A stretch of DNA of 64,000 bases, taken from positions 32,064,218 through 32,128,217 of the forward strand of contig NC_134846.1 in NCBI RefSeq assembly GCF_965363235.1, written 5' to 3'. How positions within the stretch are numbered: position 1 is the first letter of the stretch; each line of letters starts with the position of its first letter. This DNA comes from Mytilus galloprovincialis (Eukaryota > Mollusca > Bivalvia > Mytilida > Mytilidae). Positions 25,062-36,300 of the stretch are shown here, piece by piece. The notes beneath the pieces are model-generated. The model did not search any database, was not told the DNA's origin, and saw only the letters and a list, made by a program, of their open reading frames with translations. A program made the translations under genes and the position numbers.

Positions 25062-25393
25062 ATGGATAGAGAAAAGAAGGAAAATGCTAAAATATTTCAA
25101 CGTAAGAATTATAAAGAAAAACGATCTTTAAAAAAAAAAACTTCAAACAAAATATTGTGAAAATAATATTCGGATTTCTCTTCAAACATGCTCTACAATT
25201 TTTGAATAGACTTTTACCAGATTTTTACCAGAGTGCATGGAAATATATGAGTGATCCTCATATATTTAAAAAGTCTTGTGTTACTGAAGCTACCAGACAA
25301 TGGGATGTACAATCAAGAATGAACAAACTTGAAGGTTCAGTGAACTTTATCCTAGGGACCAACCCAAATGCAGTTGGTAGTTTTATACATTGA
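25062..25393 (+). other. Unrecognised coding-like remnant
   Basis: An ATG at 25062 opens a very basic peptide (MDREKKENAKIFQRKNY...) that stops at about 25154. A second frame, 25157-25393, without an ATG, reads VKIIFGFLFKHALQFLN to NPNAVGSFIH. Composition is protein-like, but I recognise no family. It lies inside the Harbinger-like element and might be a relic of element coding sequence or a captured exon. Low confidence. Confidence 0.25.
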
Positions 25394-25440
25394 GATATTT
25401 TTAATTATGGACAAAATAGAATTCTTGATAACAACATTAA

Positions 25441-26166
25441 ACTAGAGGCTCTCAAGAGCCTGTGTCGCTCACCTGATTCTATTTGGGATTTTGAAATAAT
25501 ATTAAAAAATGTAAAAAATTGTAACAGATACTTATAATGATGTTATAGTCCAAATTTGGTTTAATATTGTTATGTTTGGTTTCATTTCATTCAGTAGTTC
25601 CTATAGTGTACCATGTTAAACTAAGCCCCAGTCTGGCGGCCATCTTGGATAATGGATCGGGTACAAAGTAACAACACTTGGTCAGCACCTCATAAGGAAC
25701 ACTCATGCCATGTTTGGTTTCATTCCATTCAGTGGTACTCTAAAAGAAGTCATTTGTATGCATTTCCCATAGGTTCCTATGTTAAAATAGTCCCCTGCTG
25801 GCGGCCATCTTGGATGATGGATTGGATACAAAGTAATAACACTTGATCAGCACCTCATAAGGAACACTGATGCAATGTTTGGTTTCATTCCATTCAGTGG
25901 TTCTCTAAAAGAAGTCATTTGTATGCATTTCCCATAGGTTCCTATGTTAAACTAAGTCCCCCGCTGGCGGCCATCTTGGATGATGGATCGGCTACAAAGT
26001 AACAACTCTTGGTCAGCACCTCATAAGGAACATTAATGCCATGGTTGGTTTCATTCCATTCAGTGGTTCTCGAGGAGAAGTTCAAAATGTAAAATGTTAA
26101 CGACAACGACGGACGCCAAGTGATGAGAAAAGATCACTTGGCCCTGCCGGCCAGGTGAGCTAAAAA
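25441..26166 (+). mobile_element. GCTCACCT-ended element, copy 1
   Basis: Starts gaggctctcaagagcctgtg, a self-complementary word, then tcgctcacct; ends caggtgagctaaaaa, so GCTCACCT and AGGTGAGC are inverted. Inside is a ~165-bp tandem unit (ggcggccatcttgga at 25635, 25800, 25966). The right end has gacgccaagtgatgagaaaa, shared with the copy at 35420-36696. Confidence 0.7.
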
Positions 26167-26964
26167 TATACTGTTAATTAAATGGGTTAAATCATTGATA
26201 AATAATATAACCAGATGGGGGGAGTCAAAGTTTTTTGTTAACTACATTTGGGGGGGGGGGTCATTTTTAAATTTACAATATAACTGGGGGGTTCATTTTT
26301 ATTTTGTTCATTTCACAAAAAAAATCCCCCCCCCCCCCGCTGGTAAATAATGACTGTTCCCTAAAGAAAGTGCACTTGGCGGAGTTTAACATGTTTGTGA
26401 GCGAACATTGGACTGTAACAGTAGTGTAACAGCACTATACGAGAAAAAAATGTAACTAGACAAACTGATGCCCCCGCACTCCACTCATTTAACCGCTTAT
26501 ATCCCAAAAAGGACAAAAGTTCAATTTTTCTCTCAAAAGAGGAAATATAATAAAAAGAAAAACCCTGACCACATGCACACTTTCAATACATGTACAAACA
26601 GCTAGCAGAGTGATAAATTCCTAGCATTCAAACTGTAGGAGGAGTTATCTGGAAACGCCTTACTTAAGCATGTAAATTTCCCAAAAATGACAGTTCAACT
26701 TTCTCCCAAAAGAGCACATATTAATAAAAATTAAACCCTTACCACATGCAGCACACCTTCAATATATGTACAAACAGACAGTAAAAAGAGAACTTCCTAA
26801 GATTCAAACTGTTGGAGGAGTTATGCGGAATAGCTATATACCCATAATGGGACTGAAAGACGTACAAATGGACAGAGGTTAAACACTTTCCCCCTTAACT
26901 TTCAGTTGCGGTAAAGTTGCGGTGGCTTAAACATGTTAAACAACAGTTGCAATTGGTAATTTAA

Positions 26965-27243
26965 GGTGGCACCTAACACTACAGGGAGATAACTCTGTAA
27001 AATCAGCCAAACGTTTTAATAACGTTGTGTTGTAAATTTTAAGGGAATATTAAGCTTCTCTCCGATCAAAATTGGTGTTTGTCAATCTGCTATATAACCA
27101 GTGTAATTTTTCTGATAAAATGGTTGGTTCAAAGTTTTTGAAATTTATATATTTTGGTTAAAGGGTCAAAGTAAATACTTTGTCAAAATTTTATGAAAAT
27201 TAAACGAGCCAAATTAATTTTAGTGAAAGTGTTAGGTACCACC
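26965..27243. mobile_element. TTAA-flanked MITE, 279 bp
   Basis: Inverted ends GGTGGCACCTAACACT and (from the right) GGTGGTACCTAACACT, each flanked by TTAA (26961-26964, 27244-27247). Related in size class and end style to 16443-17281, but a different family. Confidence 0.8.
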
Positions 27244-27247
27244 TTAA

Positions 27248-27480
27248 ATCCATCGGGGTGATTTCGGGTTCCCCAGAAGGGTAAGGAGATTCTGCTCAAC
27301 GTGTGACACCCGTCTTGTTATGCGAGAAATTACAAACCGAGTGATTTTGTTTTATTTAGAAGTTCACATTCGAGTAAAAGATGAAGGTATTATGGTTACG
27401 ACAACTGGAACATGTTCGTCGTCACATGTGAAACAGATATTCCAAAGAGTTTATTTTTTCAATTAGTGCGAGGTAGATCA
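27248..27480 (+). repeat. Dispersed repeat family B, partial
   Basis: Blocks ggggtgatttcgggttcccc, gtgacacccgtct and acatgttcgtcgtcacatgt are diverged versions of the long copy at 13285-13790. Confidence 0.6.
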
Positions 27481-28349
27481 GAGAATTCAATTGATTAAAA
27501 GTAAAAAAATTGATATTCGTATATATGTTCAATTGATCATTCACGCTAAAATAAATTCGGAGAATTCTTATTTTATAGTATTGATGCTTCGTCGCTTAGT
27601 CCGAGCCCCCTTCCCCGATTTTCCTGTGACTTAAGTGTGAGTTGATTTAAAGTGTCTCATTTGTTAACAAAGAAAGTATTAGTCTTTTTATTTGTGTCGA
27701 GCCTGCGACATCAATGTAGCGGCAGTGAGACACAACAACGTCGTCGAAATGGCGTTATTTCAGGAAAACCATACAGTTTTGTTCTAGTTAAATAAAACTG
27801 AATTAAACTGTTTTGACATGATCAATTTATTACCTCCATGAAAAGTTTCAAAACTTGTATAGGAGTTTTTTTCTCAATATCAAGAAAAAGCATCTACAGA
27901 AAAACACTTTTTAAATTTTTTTTTGACCGATGAATGTACCGCCAATCAACATTACGCTTTTACACCGAAAGCAGCAATATCGGGCGGGACACAGCGTTCC
28001 GTGGAATATTTTACAAATTTAATATAATACTGCTTCTACTAGTATTTGAGAACTTCGGATCAAATAATAGGACTAACTGGTTTGGGGATTTCCCAATTAT
28101 GTCCGAAATACTGTAAATTTTTAAAGATTTTATTTTTTCATTATTATCTGCCGTTCCCCTTTTTCATACCAAATAACTCTGAACAACCACTCGATCTTTA
28201 ATTTGAACTTTAACTTTGGCGATACCCATACAAAGCATATTAAACAAACGACATATTGAAATCTGTTAAAAAATAGATTTTTTTCACATAGTTCATGGTG
28301 GCCTTTTGTAGATGACTATACGGAGTGTTGAAGGCTGTACGGTTGCCTA

Positions 28350-29537
28350 TATATGATTTCTTATATCCACTGCATTTAAACTCTGGTGGATAGTTGTCTC
28401 AATGGCAATCACACCCGATTTAACTTTATTTCAACTCCGATGTTGCGTTTTGTATACTGCAACATTGTTTATTTAGTACGCATATCCCGGAGCCCTCTTT
28501 TCGGACGCCCGAGCAAAAGCCCTTGTTCCGCGATAGAAAATTTAATTACAAACTCAAAAAGACATATAAAATAGCTCGAATTTCAACTCGCAATCTTAAT
28601 TAATCTAAATGAGACTTAAATTCGAATCTTACTCAACCTCTACCTCAAGAAGTGACTCAAATTCAAAGTTGTAACTAGAATTCTGCTTTTAACAGTTTAA
28701 ATGTGACTCAAACTCGAAGTCCAACTCGAAACTCAATGCTAACTAGAACTTTAATTCTAATCATGACTTGAATTCGAAAACTAACTCAAAGTTAACTCAA
28801 ACAGTAACCCCAGTGGCGGATCCAGCCATTTTAAAAAGGGGGGTTCCCAACCCAGAGTAAAGGGTGGGTTCCAACTATATGCTCCCATTCAAATGCATTG
28901 ATCGTCCAAAAAAAAGGGGGGTTTCAACCCCCGGAACCCCCCTCCCCCCCCCCTGGATCCGCTACTGAACCCAAACTTTAATTTGAACACTATTTAGATG
29001 GATGGCCACACGCATTTAAGGCACATACAACATGGAAATCTATCTCAAAATAGAACAGGCTTTTCCGAATTGGTCACGTGGTTTTACCTCATCAAGTAAT
29101 GGGATAACCACATCAAAGAATGACAGGACCACATCAAAGAATGACAAGACCACATCAAATAATGAAACAAATCATCATTACGAAATAACAAAACCACATC
29201 ATGTAATGAAACAACTACATTACGTAAAATCACGTACACATCAAGTAATGTTAAAACCACATTGACTAATGACACTACCATATTAAATAATGGTGAAACC
29301 ACATCGGGTAATGACAAAACCATATTGAGTAATGACAAAACTATATCAAGTCGATACGTAACCGTATCGTGTTATATCGAAATATCATGAAGTAATGACT
29401 ATTCCATATGGAGTTGTATTAAAACATCATTACTACTGTCAAAACCATATTTAGTAAAGACAAAATATCATTAAGTAATAATAAAACAACATAAAGTTAT
29501 ATCAGAGTTCGACATAAGACAGCTGTGGTGTTCCATA
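28350..29537 (-). repeat. Foldback element 1, right inverted arm
   Basis: Inverted match of 21632-22535 plus ~108 extra terminal bases. Contains at least one more ~20-bp unit than the left arm and a 157-bp MITE (28811-28967). Ends at 29537 with gctgtggtgttccata. Confidence 0.85.
28811..28967. mobile_element. GGATCC MITE with clean 5-bp target duplication
   Basis: Ends CAGTGGCGGATCC and GGATCCGCTACTG. Target duplication AACCC at 28806-28810 and 28968-28972. The opposite arm of foldback element 1 has the same site uninterrupted (cagtaacccaaactt, read inverted near 22095), so the boundaries are certain. CAG...CTG ends with a 5-bp duplication match the element at 14198-15276 in style (hAT5-like by inference). 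Confidence 0.85.
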
Positions 29538-30457
29538 ATTCTGTAGTAATGACTAAACGTTTGAAAAGGAGCGAGCTTTGCCTCTGTAGTAGTGCCAAGA
29601 CGCTGGAATGGAAAAAAAAAGGGGCGAACTTCACCTCGGTAGTGTTCCCCAGACGCTGGACTGAATAAGGGGGTGACCTTCACCTCGGTCGTGATGCTCA
29701 GACGCTGAACTGAAAAAGGGATGCACTTCTCTGTAGAGTTGATCGTTGAGTGTTCTCCTCAATAGTGATGACCTGTCGCTAGAAAATCTAATCTCACACT
29801 TCAGGCGTGTCATCATTCTATCAATTTTTGATGCATCTTAGTACAAAACACCTTGTATAACTGAATATATATATATATATACATGTGTACATGCAATGAA
29901 ATAAGCAATAAATGTATTGTTTATTTATCTTTTGCCCATTGTCCACTATTTTTATATTTTAGAACTCACATCGTTCTCTATTTTTTTTTCATTTTTTAAG
30001 TCTATTTCTATCTTTTCTTTTTTTTTTCTTCTTCATTCTGAAAACCCTATCGAGACCCTCAGATTGTGCGTTGTCATTATTTTGTTTGCTTCTGATAGCC
30101 TTTACATCATATGTCATATGCTGATAAAATAAGAACTAAACACTTTTAAAATCTTTATGTTAAAGACGCCCACTATGATACCTCGTGGTGAAAATTATTT
30201 CTTGCATGTATAGAGATATAATCAGTATTGGAACCTTTCTATACATGCATGACATGGCTTATCGAAATCAGTGATCGGTTTCACAAAAAAACTTAGCCTG
30301 GAACCTGTACATGGGATTCCCATTTTAAGTTGAACATGCTCTTAAGATAATTAGACGATGTATTAAATATTTCCATTATGCATGTGGAGTAGAAGTGTAG
30401 ATCGAGCGTTGGAAAATCAAAGATTTTGATATTCATTTTTGCTCATTGTTGAATAAA
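29538..30457. other. Intergenic stretch with a short tandem motif
   Basis: At 29560-29720 a ~60-bp motif (gcctctgtagtag... agacgctgga... ttcacctcggt) recurs about four times. The rest is AT-rich with a TA run at 29866. No gene. Confidence 0.6.
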
Positions 30458-32270
30458 AAGAAATAAGATGTGTTATGATTGCCAATGAGACAACTCTCAA
30501 CAAGAGACCAAATGGCACACAAATCAACAATTATAGGTCACCTTACGGCACCAGGCTGAAGCTAGCGAACAATAAGGCGATATATCGAGAAACAAAAAAA
30601 GGCAGAAAATCCGTCCAGATATAGCAATTTTAATTCAAAATTTTGAAATGGTTTTTATCCCATCCATTGATAAAACAAGTCACATCTCTTTTTAGGCTAA
30701 TATTCCTTACAGGACCACAATAACTCTGCATCTATCAACGGATTAATTGTAGGTGTAGGAGCACCAATGCACCCACTTCAATTTAGAACGTATGTAAAAG
30801 TAGTCCTACTTTGTAAAATAAAGCACCTTTGATGTCATTGTTTAATTAAAGTAACATACACATATGAAGAAAAAGATCGGGCTATTCCAGGGCTTCTAGA
30901 GAAAAATAATGAAGGTTGTCATGGGGTATGACTATATAGCTCTTGTAGAGGAGAAATAGGCGCTTCTTTTGTGCAAGGTATCGAAAGGTGCTATGTTCAA
31001 AAATCTGAAACTAGCCCAAAATTTGAAAAAAATGGCAAAAAAACAGAGTGTCGGCTTATTCCAGGGCTTTAGTGAAAAATAATGATGGGTGTCACGGGGT
31101 ATGACTATATCGGTCTTGTAGAGGAGAAACAGGAGCTTCTTTTGCGTAAGGTATCGAAAGGCGCTATGTTTAAAAATCTGAAACTAGAAATCAAAATTTG
31201 AAAAAAGTGGCAAAAAACAGGGTGCCGGCTTATTCCAGGGCTTCTAGAGAAAAATAATGAGGGGTGTCACGGGGTATGACTATATATGTCTTGTAGAGGA
31301 GAAACGGGAGCTTCTTTTGTGCAAGGTATAGAAAGGCGCTATGTTAAAAAATCTGAAACTAGAGCTCAAAATTTGAAAAAAATGGCAAAAAAACAGGTGG
31401 TCGGCCTATTCCAGAACTTCTAGTGAAAAATAATGAGGAATGTCACGGGGTATGACTATATAGGTCTTGTAGAGGAGAAACATGCGCTTCTTTTGCGAAA
31501 GGTATCGAAGGGTGCTACAAGTCTTCTACAAGACCTATATAGTCATACCCCGTGACACCCCTCATATTTTTCACTAGAAGCCCTGGAATAGGCCGACCCC
31601 CCTATTTTTTGGCCATTTTTTTCAAATTTTGAGCTCTAGTTTCAGATTTTTGAACATAGCGCCCTTCGATACCTTGCGCAAAAGAAGCGCCTGTTTCTCT
31701 TCTACAAGACCTATATAGTCATACCCCGTGACACCCCTCATTATTTTTCTCTAGAAGCCCTAGAACAGGCCGACCCCGTTTCTGCATATGTGTATGTTAG
31801 TTAAATTAAACAATGACATCACAGGTGCTATATTTTACAGGGTAGGACTACTCTAACATACGTTCTAAATTGAAGTGGGTGCATTGGTGGTTCTACGCCT
31901 ACAAATAACCCGTTGAAAGATGCAGAGTTATTGTGGTATTGAATATTATCCTAAAAAGATATGCGACTTGTTTTATCAATGAAAAGTATACTTATACCAT
32001 TTCAAAATTGAGTTAAAATTGCTATTTGGACGGATTTTCTGTCTTTTTGAATATTTTGATTTAACGGTCGTTGTTGTCTTATTCTTTTTTTGGGTTCTCG
32101 ATATATCGTCTTATTGTTCGCTAGCAATTGTTGCTAGCTTCGGCCTGGTCCTTACGGCCGTCAACAATGAGCAAAGAAATGTGTTTGTTTTCGTCATTGT
32201 CCTTTCAAAGCGGTTTTTGGTGTTAAGTTTTCTCAGTGGCAATCATACTAAGTCTGAATATTTTTTCTAT
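30458..32270. repeat. 1.8-kb palindrome of ~175-bp units
   Basis: The left arm (to about 31510) carries four head-to-tail ~175-bp units (attccaggg-type start at 30884, 31058, 31232, 31408); after a short centre near 31513 the right arm carries two units in reverse. Shared words include ggggtatgactatat and cttgtagagg. Both arms then continue with the same unique flank in inverted order (ataactctgcatc, caatgcacccacttcaattt, cgatatatcgag) and finish in a worn family A copy. The whole could fold on itself. No coding function seen. Confidence 0.9.
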
Positions 32271-33314
32271 GAAACCAAAAAGGGTGAACTCTTGTAAAAC
32301 TTACTTTAACAAACGAAAGAAGGATATGGTTGGCGACTTCAAAGATGTTCAACACCGCCACGTTCGATTTTTGAAGTGCCATTCCCAAATTATAAGGAGC
32401 TTGTTATTCAGCGGTTATCGTTGGTTCTTGTCTGTCACATTTTTTTCTCGTATTATTTTTTTAAATTAGAACCGTAAGTTTTCAAAATTGACTTGTTCCA
32501 TATTTTTATTTTATATCGGAGCCTTTTAAAGCCGCCTATTCGGTATGGGTTTTTCTCATTGTTGAAGGCCGTGTGATTACCTATATAATTGTTAACATCC
32601 ACTTCATTTCAATTTCGGTGGATAGAACTTTGACTCATTGGCAATCATACCACAGCTGAAGATACCAAAGGGACATTCAAACTAACAAGTCGAAACTTAA
32701 CTGATAACCCCATGGCTAAAAAAGATAAAGACAAACAGAAACAACAGTTCACAAAACACAACATAGAAATCTAAAGACTGATCAACACAAAACCCACCAA
32801 AACTGGGGTGATCTAAGGTGCTACGGAAGGGTAAGCAGATTTTAAGATTCCTTCTAATAATACTATAATTTTCTACTTAAACAATATTTATGAAGAAGCA
32901 AAATTGGATACTTTAAGACTAAATATATATACAGACATGCGGCAAATTTTTTTCAGAAATAGGAATACAAAAGAGAAATTTCAGCGTCAACTGGTGCATT
33001 TTATCTTCATTATTAGAACGATTTAAAAAAAAATAATAACAAAACATTAAGAATGCACTAATATAATATGTTTGATCAGTTTAGATATACTGTTCCCAAA
33101 TTTAATGCCATACTTAATAGTGAATTAGACATAAATATTACGTAGATTTGAAGACAAAAAAATTCTTTATCCTAGGATCGATTACAGAGTTTAGTTCTTG
33201 AATTTTGTTCTTGGTGCTTATTTTTTTCATTTGATTTTGATGATTGTCGGTATATATTACGCAAATCGACTTCAATAAAAAATAAAAAAAAAAAGTTAAA
33301 AAAAATGTTATGAT
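32271..33314. other. Repeat-rich flank downstream of the kinase gene
   Basis: Holds a family A fragment (32530-32660), a family B fragment (32655-32860) and AT-rich DNA. The part near 33300 is presumably the 3' untranslated region of the GTPase-kinase gene; no clear poly(A) signal is assigned. Confidence 0.55.
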
Positions 33315-36300
33315 TTACAATGAATTCAGTACTACTTTTTTCTGTCCAAGAACAGACTCAAAGAAAGAAACCAAGCATCTAGCATCGGGTCTTACATCCG
33401 GGTCATTATGCCAGCATCTCATCATCACGCTCTTCATGTCGTCTGGTGGCGGACAATGAATTGTTAATGACGGACGAAGTCCTTCCTCCACGACAGAGAG
33501 TTCTACTGAAGAACGTAATAAAGTTTTCATATAATCAGACGCTTCGTAACCATACCAAATTTCCCACAACAAGATTCCAAAACTGTAAATGTCTGCTTTC
33601 CGGTCATAGCATACATCCTGTTTCAGGACTTCTGGTGCCATATAAATTGGAGAACCAACAGCAGATGCAGTAATGTCTATTTCCGCTTTTGTCAGACCAA
33701 CGTCCGACAATTTCACTATATTTTCTTTAGTTACCTGCAACAGAGAGCATTTTAGCTCAACTTCGATATTGAAAGCTATTTTAATTACTTCTTTAACATA
33801 TGAGCTGAGTCGGATAGAAATCGACTTTATGTAAGTTCACGTACACATGTACATGTATAAAGTTTTTGGTTGATTTTGGAACATTCATATGCGAAATAAA
33901 AGATGAGCTTGGGCTTATATTGTAGGGTTCTTATAACAACTAAATTTTCAAATACTCACAGACTTTGTATAGAGATTTTGTCAATTGTCAATCGGACATA
34001 AGTTTACATATACATGTATTGATATTCAATTGCATAAGGTCGATTTCTATCAATGGTATATTTCTATACTTTACTATAGAAGACAAGACAGAGATAAGGC
34101 CTTAATTAAAATATTGTTTGTTTCCCCAATCCCGACCCTGCCAAGCCAGGTGTGGGTAGCTAGGTAGGTAGGGAAATAATTTTTATTTTTCCAAAAAGCT
34201 TGACATTATCGGACGATCCGGCAAGCCTGAAAATCCAAAATAAATAAAATAATATTTCACTTAGTTTTGACAATAAAATTTTATGAGTACATGTAGCACC
34301 AATCTTGCAGGGTCGGTCGTGATTGGGGAAACAAACAATATTTTATTTTAGGCCCAATTGAAAACTTTCTTAAACTGGTAAAATTTTAATTATTTTTTTT
34401 TTCTCCCTCGAGTTTTCGAATTAATACTTGCTTTGTTGAATGCTTGATTTGTTTGTTTTCGCCTTGCCTCAAAATATAAATTTAAGATGTCATTTAACGT
34501 GTATTGCATGGATCCATAGGCGGATCCAGGGGGGCCTGCCCTCCCCCCCCCCTTTTTCGTGGGAAAAATTTGGTTGATTATATAGGGAATCACTGAAGCA
34601 TGACTGGAGAGGCCCCCCCTTTGTCAGTCAGCAGCCCCCTTATGAAAAGTTCTGGATCCGCCACTGTGATCCAAATATTACTGAAGACTGTGGATTGAAC
34701 TTATAAATTAATGCATTTTTGTTTCAGTGTTCGTTTTGTTTGTCGTTTGAATTTTAGTTCAAACTTACAAAAGAACACATGGGTCAGACATAAGTTTTTC
34801 AAGACGTCAATTTAACTTTACCCTGCACCCATTAAACCAAATATAAAAGATAATTCCAGAAATATAATTTTTATACCCTGACCAATATCAGCTTTCTTGC
34901 GCTTTTTCTAATCCGGGACTTCCATGACAATGACGTTCTAACAATAAAACACGATTTCTTAATTTACCAATAAAGTCAATGGCGGATCTAGAAAATGTCC
35001 CCTGCCCTGCCCTTCTCTCTCCTAAATCCGCCTCTTAAAGTATACATACCAATATGTTGGCAAGTTTCAGATCCCGATGAACTAGACTTTTCAAATGAAG
35101 GTAACTTAGGCCTTCACATATCTGTACAGCATATCTTAACGATGAATTCATTGACGTCTGGTACTCTGGATCATTTGAATGACATTTTCCCGCGTTTTTA
35201 AAGTCAGTATTTATCACTTTGTCTAACAATGTACCAGAACAATATTCCATAATGAGTGCCAACACTATAACAGGCTTGTCACTGCGCTTGTGATGTTGTA
35301 TAGTAGAACCGTGGTATTGCACAATATTTACATGTGAAAGATCTCTGAAATAGAATATTAGAAGTACTAACTGATCAATGAATAATTCCTGAACAGCAAA
35401 GTAAAACAAAAAATAATAAGAGGCTCTTAAGAGCTTGTGTCGCTCACCTTGGTCTATGTGCATACATGTATTAAACAAAGGACACAGATGGATTCATGAC
35501 AAACATTGTGTTTTGATAATGGTGATGCGTTTGTAGATCTTACTTTACTGAACATTCTTGTTACTTAAAATTTTCTTTATCTATAATAAATTTGGCCCTT
35601 TTAAGTTACAGAGGAAAATGTTTTGTAAAAAATATACAAAAATTTACCAAATTAATGAAAAAGGTAAAAAATTTAATATGAAGGTCAATTACTCCTTAAG
35701 GGACCAACTGACCATTTTGGTCATGTTGATTTATTTGTAGATCTTACTTTGCTTAACATTATTGCTGTTTACAGTTTATCTCTATCTATAATAGTATTCA
35801 AGATAATGACCAAAAACGGCAAAATTTCTTAAACAAATACCAATTCAAGGGCAGCAACCCAACAACCGGTTGTCCAATTCATCTGAAAATTTCAGGGCAG
35901 ATAGATATTGACTTTATAAACAATTTAACCCCATGTCAGACTTGCATTAACTGCTTTGGTTCAGAGTTATAAGCCAAAATCTACATGTTACCCCTATGTT
36001 CTATTTTTAGCCTTAGCGGCCAACTTGGTTGGTTGGCTGGGTCATCGCACACATTTTTTAAACAAGATACCCTAATAATGAGTTTGGCCAAGTTTGGTAA
36101 ATTTGGCAGAGTAGTTTCAGAGGATAAGATTTTTGTAAAATATTTCAAAAATTTACGAAAAATTGGTAAAAATGACTATAAAGGGCAATAACGCCTTAAG
36201 GGGTCAACTGACCATTTTGGTCATGTTGACTTATTTGTAGATCTTACTTTGCTGAACATTATTGCTGTTTACAGTTTATCTCTATCTATAATAGTATTCA

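Larger units (their letters stand above)
22657..26361. mobile_element. Harbinger-like TIR element with G-tracts
   Basis: A 23-bp perfect inverted repeat, beginning GGGAACAGTCATTATTTACC, lies at 22657-22679 and 26339-26361, each flanked by TAA (22654-22656, 26362-26364). A 3-bp TAA/TTA duplication with G-starting ends fits PIF/Harbinger. The left subterminal region has three uninterrupted G-runs of 14-16 bases, each followed by GTCAA; the right has a matching C-run and shorter G-runs. About 3.7 kb long, with nested repeats inside (23265-23522, 23727-23874, 24166-24560, 25441-26166). Transposase not recognised. Confidence 0.75.
22590..26420. repeat. Family C repeat fragment split by an insertion
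   Basis: Left part 22590-22653 (gctcctggcttggggcaggt) and right part from 26365 (aagaaagtgcacttggcgg, then gtttaacatgtttgtgag) are the two sides of a block that is contiguous at 53225-53280 and 62970-63030. The intervening 22657-26361 is a later insertion. Confidence 0.65.
21632..29537. mobile_element. Foldback-like element 1 (left end missing)
   Basis: Two long inverted arms, 21632-22535 and 28350-29537, face each other across 5.8 kb. Each arm has an outer part of imperfect ~20-bp units (cattacttgatgtggtttt) and an inner part of GAGTT-rich short repeats. The arms share further landmarks: atatgcgtactaaataaac and gttgcagtatacaaaacgc. The right arm runs ~108 bases further out and ends, read inward, TATGGAACACCACAGCTGTC, nearly the same as the terminus of the element at 48065-52860. 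The left arm stops at 21632 without that terminus, so the element is truncated or rearranged there. The interior holds nested elements and no convincing transposase. Confidence 0.75.

Noticed and set aside
22657-26361. Autonomous Harbinger transposon
   Set aside because: Ends and TAA flanks fit, but no transposase or MYB-like gene is recognised in the interior.
29032-29338. Two overlapping frames with repeated TTSKND / SLPDVV-like words
   Set aside because: They are translations of the ~20-bp repeat in the foldback arm.
30458-32270. CRISPR-like array
   Set aside because: Units are ~175 bp, contiguous and inverted about a centre in a eukaryotic genome; there are no short repeats with unique spacers.
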